Below are positions 1 through 8,937 of a stretch of 37,010 nucleotides of DNA, piece by piece. Position numbers and translations under genes: made by a program. The DNA is from an uncultured Prevotella sp. (GTDB taxonomy: Bacteria; Bacteroidota; Bacteroidia; Bacteroidales; Bacteroidaceae), in assembly GCA_945873145.1 (NCBI GenBank), contig CAMCBZ010000027.1:1-37010 (forward strand), in the 5' to 3' direction. Each line of letters opens with the position of its first letter. Position 1 is the stretch's first letter. Below the pieces are notes generated by a model. That model made no database searches, was not told where the DNA came from, and saw only the letters and a list, made by a program, of their open reading frames with translations.

Positions 1-898
1 CGAGGAGATAGTCGGCGATGATGTCGATCTGCTTCATGGCGAACTTATGCTCCCAACGGCTGCTGCGCGTGGCGTTCTTTGCAGAGAAGCCTTCGGGATT
101 GATGACCCAAGATTCATAGTTGGTCTGGTCAGCTTCTGACGCTGGAACGTTCCAGTGCCACATGCACTCCACGATACCACCGTTGTTGGCCCAGTCCTCC
201 ACGGGTTTTGTGTCAGTGTAGTCGATCCATCCCTTGGGATTGAGCGGTGCACTGTAGTGGTAGTGGATGAAGTCGAAGCAGTTGATGGCCGGATACTTGC
301 CTGTGAGCTGATAGAGAGCCTCGGCATTCTTGGTGTTCCAGTTTACGTCGGCTATGGCAGCGGAGAGCACGTGGTTGCCGAAGTTCTCTTTGAGATAAGC
401 ATAGAGCTTCTTCGTCTCTTCGGTAGCATCAGCGTTGACGGGAGCGTCAGCAATGTTGAAGAGCGTTGGGTCGAAGTTGTTGTAAGCTTTTGTCGAGAAC
501 GAGAAGGTGTAGTCGCTGGCGAAGTTGTAGGAGCTGTCTCGCACCGTAGGCTTCATGATGTTGACCTTGTAGTTCATTCCCGCCTTGGCGTGGAAGGGTA
601 TGATGAGCTGTTTGCCGTTGGCAGTCACCAAAGAGTCTATATAATAATAGGTGGTGTCGTTGGTGTAGACACGTATGGTAGCCTTGGGTGCGGCGACGAC
701 GGGCTCGTTGTATGTCACGACGATGTTGGCGAAGGTGTCGATGTCGGCAGCGTTGTCGGCCGGGCTTACCGAGACCACCTGCGGAGCGTCCTGATCATCG
801 AAGGACCGTGGCTCGCGGTAGTCGCTGTTGTCGTCGGAGCAGCTGGCGAAGGCCGTCATAGCGGCCATAGCCAGCAAAAGGATATGTAATTTCTTCAT
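1..898 (-). CDS. GH26 endo-beta-1,4-mannanase, lipoprotein (C-terminus beyond window)
   Basis: The gene reads from the ATG at 898 to the left edge, about 299 codons without a stop, so the C-terminal part of the catalytic domain is missing. Residues 1-20 form a lipoprotein signal peptide ending FASC, followed by acidic SDD, which suits surface export in Bacteroidetes. Residues ~35-135 look like an Ig-like (Big_5) domain, with VVSVSPADNAADI near its start. From ~150 the sequence resembles GH26: NHVLSAAIADVNWNT, then TGKYPAINCFDFIHYHY, then GGIVECMWHWNVP, which matches the family's central WHW segment. The acid/base and nucleophile glutamates cannot all be checked because of the truncation. The start lies 12 bp after the stop of the glycan-binding gene, so it is probably the fourth or later gene of the SusC operon. 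By family it would cut internal beta-1,4-mannosidic links at the cell surface. The GH26 call is by recognition of motifs, not by alignment. Confidence 0.82.
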   Translation of the reverse strand, partial: MKKLHILLLAMAAMTAFASCSDDNSDYREPRSFDDQDAPQVVSVSPADNAADIDTFANIVVTYNEPVVAAPKATIRVYTNDTTYYYIDSLVTANGKQLIIPFHAKAGMNYKVNIMKPTVRDSSYNFASDYTFSFSTKAYNNFDPTLFNIADAPVNADATEETKKLYAYLKENFGNHVLSAAIADVNWNTKNAEALYQLTGKYPAINCFDFIHYHYSAPLNPKGWIDYTDTKPVEDWANNGGIVECMWHWNVPASEADQTNYESWVINPEGFSAKNATRSSRWEHKFAMKQIDIIADYLL

Positions 899-910
899 GC
901 TGAGTTGCGA

Positions 911-2176
911 TTAATAATTCTTTGGTTCGATACGGAACTGTCCGAAGCTGTGGTCCACTGTCCAGCCCTCGCTGTTGTTGGGCTGCATGACAAACTCCAT
1001 AGCTTGCCAGGAGCCCTGTGCGGGCAGCACGTGCTTGATGGTACCGTCGTCCTGCTTCACCTCACAGAGCTCGTCGAGAGGAATGGAGACGGTGACCCAC
1101 TTGCCATAGGTATTGCGCAGACCTGAGGATACCGGATCCCACTGGTGGCGCGAAACGCCTGAGGAGTTGAAGTCAAACATGTAGCCGCCGTTCTGTGAGC
1201 CGCTGGCACCGTTGGCACCATAGTCGGCAAACGGCGTGGAACTGTTGGTGCAGACCTCGAACTTCAGCACGTAGTTTTCAGGATGATCAGTGAAGTCCTG
1301 GTTGGGCCAGTTGCAACCGATGCCGGTGGAGTTCCACGACCAGCTGTCGAAGGTGCCTTTGATCCGTAGGAAGGACATGCCGAGCGACTGAGGGTCACCG
1401 CTCTTCGATCCGTCTGTGACAAGGTTCTTGCCCCAGTCGTTCCACCAGCCGAGATCGCCGGTGAAGTCGCCGAAGAGCAGTGCGCTGGTCATGCGGTAAG
1501 GCACCGTCTTGCTCATGTCCTTACCCATCTCCTTCCAGCGGAAGGTGATCAGCGAGTTGTCGGGACAGTCCTTAGGGATGCGGATGCTTGTGAAGGTCTC
1601 CGAGCAAGAGTCGGTGTGGATCTTCTGGCTGTATCCCTGCTCACTGTTGGTGATGGTGATAGACACCGGGCTGTTGTCGGTGGTGTCGTTGAAGTTGTAG
1701 AGGTCAAAGAAGTCGCCGTTGAGCTGCACCTCGCTGCCTTGGAGCGCAAACTCGTTGGAGAGTCCTTCGAGCTTCACGTGAGGGATGGACACTGGGAAGT
1801 ACAGGGCCGTCTTGCCCTCGTTGGTCTCGTAGACCAGCGTGTCGGTGACGTGCTCAGGGATCTTGCGTGGAATCTTCACGAAGCTCTCGCTGGCCTCGGC
1901 ATACACCTGCCGCACGTCGACATCAAGTCCGTTGAAGGTGATCTTCTTCACGTTGGCGAGGTTGGCGCCCTCGATGCGGAGCATCTGGTTGAGGGTACCG
2001 CCTTCCAGCCGGGTCACGTGTCCGGTGTCCTGAACATCATAGATGCCCGTGATGGAGGGAGCACCGTGGTTGGTGTAGCGGTCGGGATAGTTGACATCCA
2101 CGACATCGTTGCAGGCGGAGAACAGAGCAGCCGCCATGAGCGCTACACCGATATGCTTGAATGATAAGATATTCAT
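911..2176 (-). CDS. SGBP-B-like surface glycan-binding lipoprotein
   Basis: This 421-residue protein has a lipoprotein signal peptide (FSAC, Cys22). Residues ~35-210 contain IPT/Ig-like repeats typical of surface glycan-binding proteins, for example GTLNQMLRIEGANLANVKKI and GLSNEFALQGSEVQLNGDFF. Residues ~235-421 resemble the C-terminal glycan-binding domain of the xyloglucan/mannan SGBP-B type, with the tryptophan-rich LGWWNDWG and FDSWSWNSTGIGCNWPNQDF and the ending GQFRIEPKNY. By family the protein sits on the outer surface next to SusD, extends from the membrane on its Ig-like domains and holds the polysaccharide. It has no catalytic role. It starts 39 bp after the SusD stop and is followed by GH26, the usual SusC-SusD-SGBP-enzyme order. 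The ligand (mannan) is inferred from the neighbouring GH26. Confidence 0.85.
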   Translation of the reverse strand: MNILSFKHIGVALMAAALFSACNDVVDVNYPDRYTNHGAPSITGIYDVQDTGHVTRLEGGTLNQMLRIEGANLANVKKITFNGLDVDVRQVYAEASESFVKIPRKIPEHVTDTLVYETNEGKTALYFPVSIPHVKLEGLSNEFALQGSEVQLNGDFFDLYNFNDTTDNSPVSITITNSEQGYSQKIHTDSCSETFTSIRIPKDCPDNSLITFRWKEMGKDMSKTVPYRMTSALLFGDFTGDLGWWNDWGKNLVTDGSKSGDPQSLGMSFLRIKGTFDSWSWNSTGIGCNWPNQDFTDHPENYVLKFEVCTNSSTPFADYGANGASGSQNGGYMFDFNSSGVSRHQWDPVSSGLRNTYGKWVTVSIPLDELCEVKQDDGTIKHVLPAQGSWQAMEFVMQPNNSEGWTVDHSFGQFRIEPKNY

Positions 2177-2215
2177 ATTCTTGCTTTAATGATTTTATAG
2201 TTGCGGGAGCGTCGA

Positions 2216-3958
2216 TTAGTTCCAGCCTGGGTTGTTGCTGTTGATACTGTCGTTGACGTTGATCTCGTCGGTAGGAATAGGATAGAGCAGGTTGCGCTCG
2301 GTGCGTGCCTTGTTGATGTTGGCATCGTCGCGTCCGCCGATAGCGTTCATGGCCTGCAGATAGATGCCCCAGCGGATGAGGTCCCAACGGCGATCGCCCT
2401 CGCAGGCAAACTCCTTGGCGCGCTCTTCGAGGATGGCACTGCGCATGGCGGTCTTGGTGCCCGGTGCTTCCATCAGCGTAGCGTTGGATCGTTTGCGCAC
2501 GATGTTGAGATAGCGCATTGCCTCGGCGCTGTTGCCCAACTCATTCTCAGCCTCGGCGTAGACGAGGAGTACGTCGGCATAGCGCAGGAACGGCCAGAAC
2601 GACTCGGCATACTGTGTGGCGTCGTCATCGACATCGTCGTACTTTGTGGTGAAGGCGAGGCACTCAGAACTCTGGTTGTACTGATAGCTCATGCCTGTAG
2701 CCTTGTATTCAGCGTCCGGCTCACGCACGTAGTTGCCGTCAGCATCCATACCGGTGATCTTCACGCTCCAGCTCTGCGGATAGTAGAAGGCTCCGTTGTA
2801 GTCCTCCTGATAGTAGTAGCGCCATACGTGACGCACGCCCTTGGTGATACGGTAGTCCTGATCGTCGAAGAGATGGTACCAGTTGTTGGTGCATCCGATC
2901 CATCCGCCGGACTCGATAAATGGGCTGCCCTTACTCTTCTTGTAGCCTGAATAGTAAGAGTGCACGCCGGTACTGTAGGTGGCGTCGCCCGTGGTGGACT
3001 CCACGCCCCACATCATCTCTGCGTCGTGGCTGTGGCTGTGCTTCCACAGATCGTCGTAAGCGGTGAGCTCGTAAGGACCATATTCCCCGTCGATGACCTT
3101 CTTGGCCCACTCGGCAGCTTTCTTGTAGAGGGCCTGGGCGTCCATGTTTTCATAGCCTTCGACAGCCGTCTTCTTAAATGTCTCGGCGGTCGGCATGCGA
3201 TAGTGCTTCTTGCCGTCCTCGGTGACATAAGGCGCACCGGTGCGCACGGTCACCTCAGTGCCGGCGGGCATGGCGGCAGAGGCCATGGTCGCGTAGACCT
3301 TGGCGAGCAGTCCAGCAGCGGATCCGGCAGAGACGTGTCCGGTCTTGTAGTTGCTGTTGTCGCGGGTGTACATCATGGAAGAGGCCTTGGTGAGCAGGTC
3401 GATGATGTGATCGTAGATCTCAGCGGCGGGACGGCGGCTGTGCATAAACTCTCCGCTCTTGCTCACGTCCTCAGCCATGTAGGGGATAGGACCGTAGGCA
3501 CGCACAAGAAGGAAGTAGGCAAAGGCCTCCTGGAAGTAGCACTCGCCGATGGCGTTGTTTTTGTAAGCCTCGTCGACGCCCTTCATCTGGCTGATGTAGC
3601 GCACGGCCATGTTGGCGTCGTTGATGAGGTTGTAGGGACCTTTCCACATCTTGTCCAGTGCACTCTCGCCCTGGAAGTTGCCGGCACCGAGCGAGCTGAA
3701 CAGCCAGTCGGGACCGGAGATATAGTCAGCGTCGAGCTCCAATACACGGGGGAACTCGCTCCAGCGGAACATGTCGTCGAGCCAGTTGCTGTAAACACCG
3801 GTGACCCACATGTCGACGCCTTCCTTGGAGTCTTCGACCTGGTCGGGCCCGATGAAGCTCTCGGATTTCTCTTTCAAATAGTCGTCGCAGGAGGTGGTCA
3901 AGGGCAGAGTGGCCACTGTCAACAGCAACGCGGCAGAGAACAGTTTATTGAATTTCAT
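2216..3958 (-). CDS. susD-like: SusD/RagB-family nutrient-binding outer membrane lipoprotein
   Basis: This 580-residue protein has a lipobox LTTSC (Cys24) followed by DDYL, the standard opening of SusD proteins (CxDYLxxKSE). The TPR-containing RagB/SusD fold covers most of the length. The C-terminal RRWDLIRWGIYLQAMNAIGG segment, then LLYPIPTDEINVNDSI and a final NNPGWN, are hallmark SusD endings. By family it forms the lid of the SusC barrel, captures oligosaccharide at the surface and hands it to the transporter. It starts 20 bp after the SusC stop, so the two are almost certainly cotranscribed. The substrate is inferred to be mannan-type from the GH26 downstream. Confidence 0.95.
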   Translation of the reverse strand: MKFNKLFSAALLLTVATLPLTTSCDDYLKEKSESFIGPDQVEDSKEGVDMWVTGVYSNWLDDMFRWSEFPRVLELDADYISGPDWLFSSLGAGNFQGESALDKMWKGPYNLINDANMAVRYISQMKGVDEAYKNNAIGECYFQEAFAYFLLVRAYGPIPYMAEDVSKSGEFMHSRRPAAEIYDHIIDLLTKASSMMYTRDNSNYKTGHVSAGSAAGLLAKVYATMASAAMPAGTEVTVRTGAPYVTEDGKKHYRMPTAETFKKTAVEGYENMDAQALYKKAAEWAKKVIDGEYGPYELTAYDDLWKHSHSHDAEMMWGVESTTGDATYSTGVHSYYSGYKKSKGSPFIESGGWIGCTNNWYHLFDDQDYRITKGVRHVWRYYYQEDYNGAFYYPQSWSVKITGMDADGNYVREPDAEYKATGMSYQYNQSSECLAFTTKYDDVDDDATQYAESFWPFLRYADVLLVYAEAENELGNSAEAMRYLNIVRKRSNATLMEAPGTKTAMRSAILEERAKEFACEGDRRWDLIRWGIYLQAMNAIGGRDDANINKARTERNLLYPIPTDEINVNDSINSNNPGWN

Positions 3959-3978
3959 ATTGCTTGGTCGTTATATAA

Positions 3979-6900
3979 TTAGAATGTCATGTTCACGCCG
4001 AAAGTAAAGGTGCGTGAAGAAGGATAAGAGTAGATATCCACGCCGCGACGGCTGGAGTCGCTGCCGAAGGCGTTGACATCCGGATCATACCAACTGTAGT
4101 TGGTGATGGTGAAGAGGTTGGTGGCGGCGAAGGTGAACTGGATCTTCTCCAGTCCCGTGCTCTTGAAGGGATGGTTCCAGTTATAGGTCAGGCTGATGTT
4201 CTTCAGCTTGATATAGCTGCCGTCCTCGATGTAGCGGTTGCTGAGCAGGAACGTACGCTCATAGCCTGAGGAAGCCTTCGGCCACTCAGCCTGCTCGTAG
4301 TTGGCGGCTGTCCAGCGATGGTCATAGGCATCGCGTGTGATGTTGCCGATGTTGCCGAGCTTGATGTCCATGAGGTTACCATTGAAGATGTCGTTGCCGT
4401 GAGAGCCCTGGAACATGAAGCTCAGGGTGAGGTCACGCCAAGAGATGTTGTTGGTCAAGCCCCAGGTATATTTCGGGTTGGTGTCTCCGATGATGGTGCG
4501 GTCAGCGTCGGTGATCTTACCATCGTGGTTGATGTCGAGATACTTGATCTCACCGATCTTCGACTTCACGGTAGCGTCAGTGGCGAAGGTGTATTGAGGA
4601 TCTGCTCTCACCTCAGCCTCGTTGTCGTAGAAACCGTCCTCGACGTATCCGTAGATGGCACCGATAGGACAGCCGTTGCGCTGGATGAAGACGTTGTCGG
4701 CACCGTACCACAGTGTGTTGGCAAACTGGTCGCCGTTGAGGCCGCCGATCTTGTTCTTGTTGAAGGCAAGGTTACCGTTGAGGTCCCAGTGCCAGTCCTT
4801 CGTGTCAACAGGAGTGGCACCGAGGGTGAACTCCAGACCTTCGTTGGTGACGTTGCCGGAGTTGGTGAGCTTGTTGGAGAAACCGGTAGAAGAAGGAATC
4901 TTCACCTCCTGCAACAGGTCACGGGTCCTCTTGTGATAGTAGTCCACGGTAAGCGTCAGACGGTTGTTGAACCATCCGAAGTCGATACCGGCATTGTACT
5001 GTGCGGTGGTCTCCCACTTGATGTTCTTATCGACAGGTCCACGCCAGTTGACCATGGCGACACCGCTGTTGATGGAGCCGCCGAAAGGATAGTTGGCCAC
5101 GGCGAGCTGAGGCAGTGTGCGGTAAGAGCCGATGCCCTGGTTACCGGTCTCGCCATAGCTCAGACGGAACTTCAGGTTGGAGAAGATGCCGAGATCCTTG
5201 ATGAACTTCTCCTCGCTGGCACGCCATGCGACGGCACCGGAGAGGAAGGTAGCCCACTTGTTCTCGTCGGTGAACTTCGAGCTACCGTCGGAACGGACGC
5301 TCGCGGTGAAGAGATATTTGTTCATCAGCGTGTAGTTCACACGTCCGAGGAAAGAGACGAGTCGCTGTGTACCCTTGTCGCTGGAAAGCGTAGCGCGATC
5401 CTTGGCACGCCCCATGTCGTTGTCCTTGGTGAGGTCGTCGGGGAAGTTCTGTGCCACCTCGCTGTTGTTGTTCCAAGAGTCACTCTCCACGGTGAAACCG
5501 GCGACGGCGTTCAAGGCGTGGATGTTGTTGAAGGTATGATCAAATGTCAAGATGCTCTCAGCGGTGGTCGACGTCCAGATGTTGCTGGCCTTGCTGGCCT
5601 TGCCGTTGATCGGCGATTTACCCTCCTGAGTGTGGCGGTCGTAGTACGAGCCACGGTGCGAGTCGTTGTAGCCCAGTCCGAGGTTCTGGCGGAACTTCAA
5701 CCATTTCGGAACGATCTGAATCTCAAGATAAGAGCTGCTGAAATAGTTGATGCCGTTGAGCTCATCCTTGGTGCTGCGCACGTAGGCTGCCGGGTTGGCA
5801 GCGAGCCAGTTGAGGTTGTCGGCCTGCGTGGTATCCATGTTCGGGCCGTAGGTCGGCGGGAAGATCAGTGCCGAGCGCACCACGCCGGTGTTGTAGCTCA
5901 GCGTGTTGGCAAAGTTTGTCGTGCTGCGTGTGAAGCTCTGGTTGGTACCGATCTCCAACCAGCTGTAGACTTTGCGCGAGATGTTGGCACGGAGAGAGTA
6001 ACGCTTGTAGCCTGAGTTCTTGATGATACCGTCCTGGTCGGCATAGTTGCCAGAGAAGGAGTAGTAGCCTTTGTCGTCGCCACCGCTGACGCCGAGGTTG
6101 TAGTCCTGCTGGAAAGCAGTGTGGAAGATCTCGTCCTGCCAGTCGGCCACGCCGAGCTCTGTGGCATTGCCATACTCGTCGTAGTACCATCCCGGATGAG
6201 CGTAGTCTTCGGGCTTACCGGTATATTTACCCGTATTATAATTAATGTGTCCGTCGGAGTAAGCCTGGTAGCCCCACGTGCCGGGGTAAGGATAGGTGGT
6301 GGCCTGTGAGCCGAGATAGTAGCGGTCGTTGTCGATCTGCTCGTTCATATAGCGAGCGTAGGTCACCGGGTCGAGCATGTCGATCTTCTTGCTGATGTGT
6401 GAGAAGCCCCAGTTGGCAGAGAAGTCCACCTTGGGTTTGCCGGCCTTACCTTTCTTCGTGGTGATGATGACCACACCGTTGGCACCGCGGCTACCGTAGA
6501 TGGCCGTGGCGGAAGCATCCTTGAGGACTTCGATGTTCTCGATGTCGTGTGGGTTGATAAAACTCAGCGGGTTGGAGCTTTGCTGGTTGGTGGTAGCGCC
6601 GTTGCTTGGTGTGCTGCCTGTCTCAAAGGGCACGCCGTCGACAATATACAAAGGCTGGGAAGACGTGGAGAACGAGTTGGCACCACGGATGACGATACTC
6701 ATGCCGCCGCCCGGAGCACCGTCGCTCTGGTTGACCTGCACACCGGCGATCTTACCTTGCATGCCGTGGGCGATATCCATGGCACCGCCTTTCATCAAGT
6801 CTTTGCCAGCGAGCGAGCTCAACGAACCACTGAGGTCGCTCTTCTTCATGGTACCGTAACCGACAACGACGACCTCGTCCATGACCTTGGAGTCTTCGAC

Positions 6901-7179
6901 GAGCTTCACAGTGATGTCGCTCTTGCCGGCAACATTGATGGTTTGTGATGTGTAGCCGACGCTGGAGACGACGACTTTGGTCTTGCCCTTTGGTAAGTCG
7001 ATAGAAAAATGTCCGTCGAGGTCGGTCACGCCACCGGTGCCCGTTCCCTGGACAACAATACTTGCTCCAATCAACGTCTCGCCGGTAGCACCATCGACAA
7101 CGGTACCCGTGAGCTTCGACTGGGCAAAGATTGGCAATGAGAGGATCGTCATTACCAAGATAAGAATTGCTCTGTTCAT
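3979..7179 (-). CDS. susC-like: SusC/RagA-family TonB-linked outer membrane transporter
   Basis: Starting at the ATG at 7179 gives 1066 residues and a clean signal peptide (MNRAILILVMTILSLPIFAQ). An upstream in-frame ATG at 7254 would overlap the promoter -7 box, so it was not used. Residues ~22-95 are a carboxypeptidase-D-like regulatory domain (LTGTVVDGATGETLIGASI). The TonB box region DEVVVVGYGT follows, then the plug with RGANSFS and PLYIVDGVP and the SusC signature SATAIYGSRGANGVVIITTK. The rest is the beta-barrel, ending in the aromatic FTFGVNMTF. It imports oligosaccharide into the periplasm with SusD as the lid, using TonB/ExbBD energy. It is the first gene of the operon with SusD, SGBP and GH26. 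No SusR or hybrid two-component regulator is in the window. Confidence 0.96.
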   Translation of the reverse strand: MNRAILILVMTILSLPIFAQSKLTGTVVDGATGETLIGASIVVQGTGTGGVTDLDGHFSIDLPKGKTKVVVSSVGYTSQTINVAGKSDITVKLVEDSKVMDEVVVVGYGTMKKSDLSGSLSSLAGKDLMKGGAMDIAHGMQGKIAGVQVNQSDGAPGGGMSIVIRGANSFSTSSQPLYIVDGVPFETGSTPSNGATTNQQSSNPLSFINPHDIENIEVLKDASATAIYGSRGANGVVIITTKKGKAGKPKVDFSANWGFSHISKKIDMLDPVTYARYMNEQIDNDRYYLGSQATTYPYPGTWGYQAYSDGHINYNTGKYTGKPEDYAHPGWYYDEYGNATELGVADWQDEIFHTAFQQDYNLGVSGGDDKGYYSFSGNYADQDGIIKNSGYKRYSLRANISRKVYSWLEIGTNQSFTRSTTNFANTLSYNTGVVRSALIFPPTYGPNMDTTQADNLNWLAANPAAYVRSTKDELNGINYFSSSYLEIQIVPKWLKFRQNLGLGYNDSHRGSYYDRHTQEGKSPINGKASKASNIWTSTTAESILTFDHTFNNIHALNAVAGFTVESDSWNNNSEVAQNFPDDLTKDNDMGRAKDRATLSSDKGTQRLVSFLGRVNYTLMNKYLFTASVRSDGSSKFTDENKWATFLSGAVAWRASEEKFIKDLGIFSNLKFRLSYGETGNQGIGSYRTLPQLAVANYPFGGSINSGVAMVNWRGPVDKNIKWETTAQYNAGIDFGWFNNRLTLTVDYYHKRTRDLLQEVKIPSSTGFSNKLTNSGNVTNEGLEFTLGATPVDTKDWHWDLNGNLAFNKNKIGGLNGDQFANTLWYGADNVFIQRNGCPIGAIYGYVEDGFYDNEAEVRADPQYTFATDATVKSKIGEIKYLDINHDGKITDADRTIIGDTNPKYTWGLTNNISWRDLTLSFMFQGSHGNDIFNGNLMDIKLGNIGNITRDAYDHRWTAANYEQAEWPKASSGYERTFLLSNRYIEDGSYIKLKNISLTYNWNHPFKSTGLEKIQFTFAATNLFTITNYSWYDPDVNAFGSDSSRRGVDIYSYPSSRTFTFGVNMTF

Positions 7180-7251
7180 GTGATTGTATATATAATGCTT
7201 ATTTAGATTTAGATTTAGCGTTGGCGTTGTATGGCTGGTACTATTTGTGCG

Positions 7252-7259
7252 CAAAGTTA
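7252..7259 (-). promoter_or_regulatory. Putative promoter -7 box of the SusC operon
   Basis: On the minus strand this reads TAACTTTG, an exact match to the Bacteroidetes -7 consensus TAnnTTTG, 72 bp upstream of the susC ATG. No TTTG is visible 19-21 bp further upstream. A missing -33 element is common for activator-dependent PUL promoters, but that reading is an inference. Confidence 0.6.
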
Positions 7260-7420
7260 CTGATAAATACTTGCATAGAATATTCTTATTTTTGCAATAT
7301 CAGATACTATGATGCAATAATAAAGTCGATGATGTGTATATAGGCAGGCTCTCATATTAAATAGGTGTTCTACAGGTGTGAATACTATTTTGACTGTAGG
7401 TAGTTGGAAGAAGAAAGAGA

Positions 7421-7440
7421 GGAGCGGCGAATGCCGCTCC
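7421..7440 (-). terminator. Hairpin terminator after the two-module secreted protein gene
   Basis: Perfect 8-bp stem GGAGCGGC/GCCGCTCC with a four-base loop. On the minus strand it is followed by a pyrimidine-rich TCTCTTTCTTCTTCC tract. It lies 43 bp after the stop at 7484 and separates that gene from the susC promoter. Confidence 0.7.
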
Positions 7441-7483
7441 TGCCCTTCTGAGAGAACGAAACGATCAAGCTATTGTGCTTTTG

Positions 7484-8464
7484 TTATTTCTGAATGTATT
7501 TCTTACCGTTGCGGATAACCATGCCGCGGAAGGTCTTGCCCACACGCTGTCCGGCAAGGTTGTAGGTTGCACCTTCATTGACTTTCTTGGTTGCCTGAAT
7601 GCTGTTGATGCCGTCCGTGGACGGGTTCGTGAATGTAACTTTAGTGAGGGTGGAGTTGTAACCTTGCAGGACCATTCCACCTGCTTTGATAGTGGTCAGG
7701 TCTTCATCACTAAGAACTGCAGAATAGGTGGTACCACTCATGTCGAGGCTTACGCAGTTCCACTCGTTCTGTCCTTTGGGACTTGCGAGAGCTTTCCAAT
7801 TTGAGTCACATATCTTTATTTGTGCATAACCTTCGCTGCCTACCGTATAAGTGAAGGTGAAGGTGGCACCGCTCTTGGCGGTAGCGAACTTCGATGCGTC
7901 AATAGACATGTTAGTATCCCATTTGGTTCCGAAGTCATAGCTGCCTTCCCAAGCGACCTGCTCACCTTTGGACTTTTCTGCGAGGTAAGCCTTGTACTCT
8001 TCCTCGCTGACGAGGAAAGCTTTGTCTACGGTGACGGAGATGTTGGCAGCTTTACTTTGCAACCAGAATTGGATGACCTTGTCGCTGTTGTCTCCATTGA
8101 GCTTTACATAGCATACTTTGTCGCCCTCTGATATAGAGCCCGTGGTAGTTAGTGCTTCAACGATAGCAGGATTGCCTTTGTCGTCAACGGTCTTGCCGTC
8201 GTTGTACTGTATGGCAACGTTGAAGCTGCCAGTGCAGTTGGAGACGTCGAGTTCGAGATAGTCGCCGTCGCTCCAGTCAGCGCATTTGCCGTCGTTGGCC
8301 TGCCAGTTGCCGGCACCTGCCCATGCCTCAGACATAGTGAGGGTGTTGCCGTTTACAGTGGTAGTGGCACCCCAAGGCGACCATTCGCCCAGTGTGATTT
8401 CTGTCTTAGCGCTCATGCTTGCAGCAGCGAGCAGGGCAACAAATAGAGTAGAGATTTTCTTCAT
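7484..8464 (-). CDS. Secreted two-module (CBM-like) protein with C-terminal sorting-type tail, unknown function
   Basis: The ATG at 8464 gives 326 residues and a signal peptide (MKKISTLFVALLAAASMSA). An upstream ATG at 8539 would overlap the promoter -7 box. Two similar-sized beta-rich halves follow. The first (~20-150) has WSPWG, NWQANDGKCADWSDGDYLELDVS and IQFWLQSKAANISVTVDKAFLVSEEE. The second (~165-285) has YDFGTKWDTNMSIDASKF, WNCVSLDMSG and MVLQGYNSTLTKVTFT. Conserved Trp residues and the jelly-roll-like pattern suggest carbohydrate binding; this is an inference. The last ~40 residues (TYNLAGQRV, then GMVIRNGKKYIQK) look like the short C-terminal tail on many secreted Bacteroidales proteins, often read as a type IX-secretion-like signal. 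It lies upstream of susC on the same strand but has its own promoter and terminator. Confidence 0.75.
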   Translation of the reverse strand: MKKISTLFVALLAAASMSAKTEITLGEWSPWGATTTVNGNTLTMSEAWAGAGNWQANDGKCADWSDGDYLELDVSNCTGSFNVAIQYNDGKTVDDKGNPAIVEALTTTGSISEGDKVCYVKLNGDNSDKVIQFWLQSKAANISVTVDKAFLVSEEEYKAYLAEKSKGEQVAWEGSYDFGTKWDTNMSIDASKFATAKSGATFTFTYTVGSEGYAQIKICDSNWKALASPKGQNEWNCVSLDMSGTTYSAVLSDEDLTTIKAGGMVLQGYNSTLTKVTFTNPSTDGINSIQATKKVNEGATYNLAGQRVGKTFRGMVIRNGKKYIQK

Positions 8465-8536
8465 AATGCTATATGTATTTGATGTTAGTAATATCGGTTC
8501 ATCAGTCCATGATGTTGGTTTAATATTATTATGCTG

Positions 8537-8544
8537 CAAAGTTA
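8537..8544 (-). promoter_or_regulatory. Putative promoter -7 box of the two-module secreted protein
   Basis: The minus strand reads TAACTTTG, an exact -7 match, 72 bp upstream of the ATG at 8464. This is the same distance and the same octamer as at susC, which suggests the two transcripts may be regulated alike. No good -33 TTTG is visible. Confidence 0.55.
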
Positions 8545-8754
8545 AACATTATCATGTTATCTGTGTAATACAATATTTGCATAACACAATACTATCTTCC
8601 CATTTTGATGATAGTATATGTTATTTCCACTATTATGACCTTTGTGACAAGGGGAAAATTGACTCTGTTTTATCGTTTAGGACACAAATGTGTTAAAAAT
8701 CAGATGCAGGCAAAAAAACAAGGTGAAAAAGTGATAAGCTACCGAGTTTTTTCG

Positions 8755-8762
8755 TATCTTTG
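8755..8762 (+). promoter_or_regulatory. Putative promoter -7 box of the fructan locus
   Basis: TATCTTTG matches TAnnTTTG exactly and lies 175 bp before the start codon at 8938. No -33 TTTG at the expected distance, consistent with a regulated promoter or a false positive. Confidence 0.45.
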
Positions 8763-8937
8763 GCACTGTCAGGCAGAGATGCCGACGATGTGAACCAATC
8801 TCTACAGTCCCCAGTGACTGTGCAACCTCTTTCGGAAGTCTGTACGTATAGCTTATCTGTAGGATATATATATAATGAAGGTGTATGGGCTTTATATCTT
8901 ATGTAGCACTACCTAACGTCTTTAATACTTTACGAAG

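Larger units (their letters stand above)
8465..8937. promoter_or_regulatory. Divergent intergenic region between the mannan and fructan loci
   Basis: This 473-bp AT-rich gap separates divergent genes. It contains the minus-strand -7 box at 8537-8544 and a plus-strand -7 box TATCTTTG at 8755-8762. The latter implies a long leader of about 170 nt before the ATG at 8938. Within the leader, ACAGT and ACTGT can pair across a short loop near 8811-8830. No credible coding region was seen; the small plus-strand open frame at 8605-8793 lacks any coding signature. Confidence 0.5.

Noticed and set aside
155..889. Plus-strand open frame of 244 codons at the left edge
   Set aside because: It is antisense to the GH26 gene, which has clear signal peptide and family motifs.
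4318..6015. Plus-strand open frame of 565 codons opposite susC
   Set aside because: It lies wholly antisense to a certain SusC gene, is rich in Val/Asp/Glu/Gly from mirror codons, and shows no domain. GC-rich genes here give many such shadows.
8605..8793. Small plus-strand gene in the divergent intergenic region
   Set aside because: AT-rich, no ribosome-binding or domain features, and it runs over the predicted -7 box at 8755.
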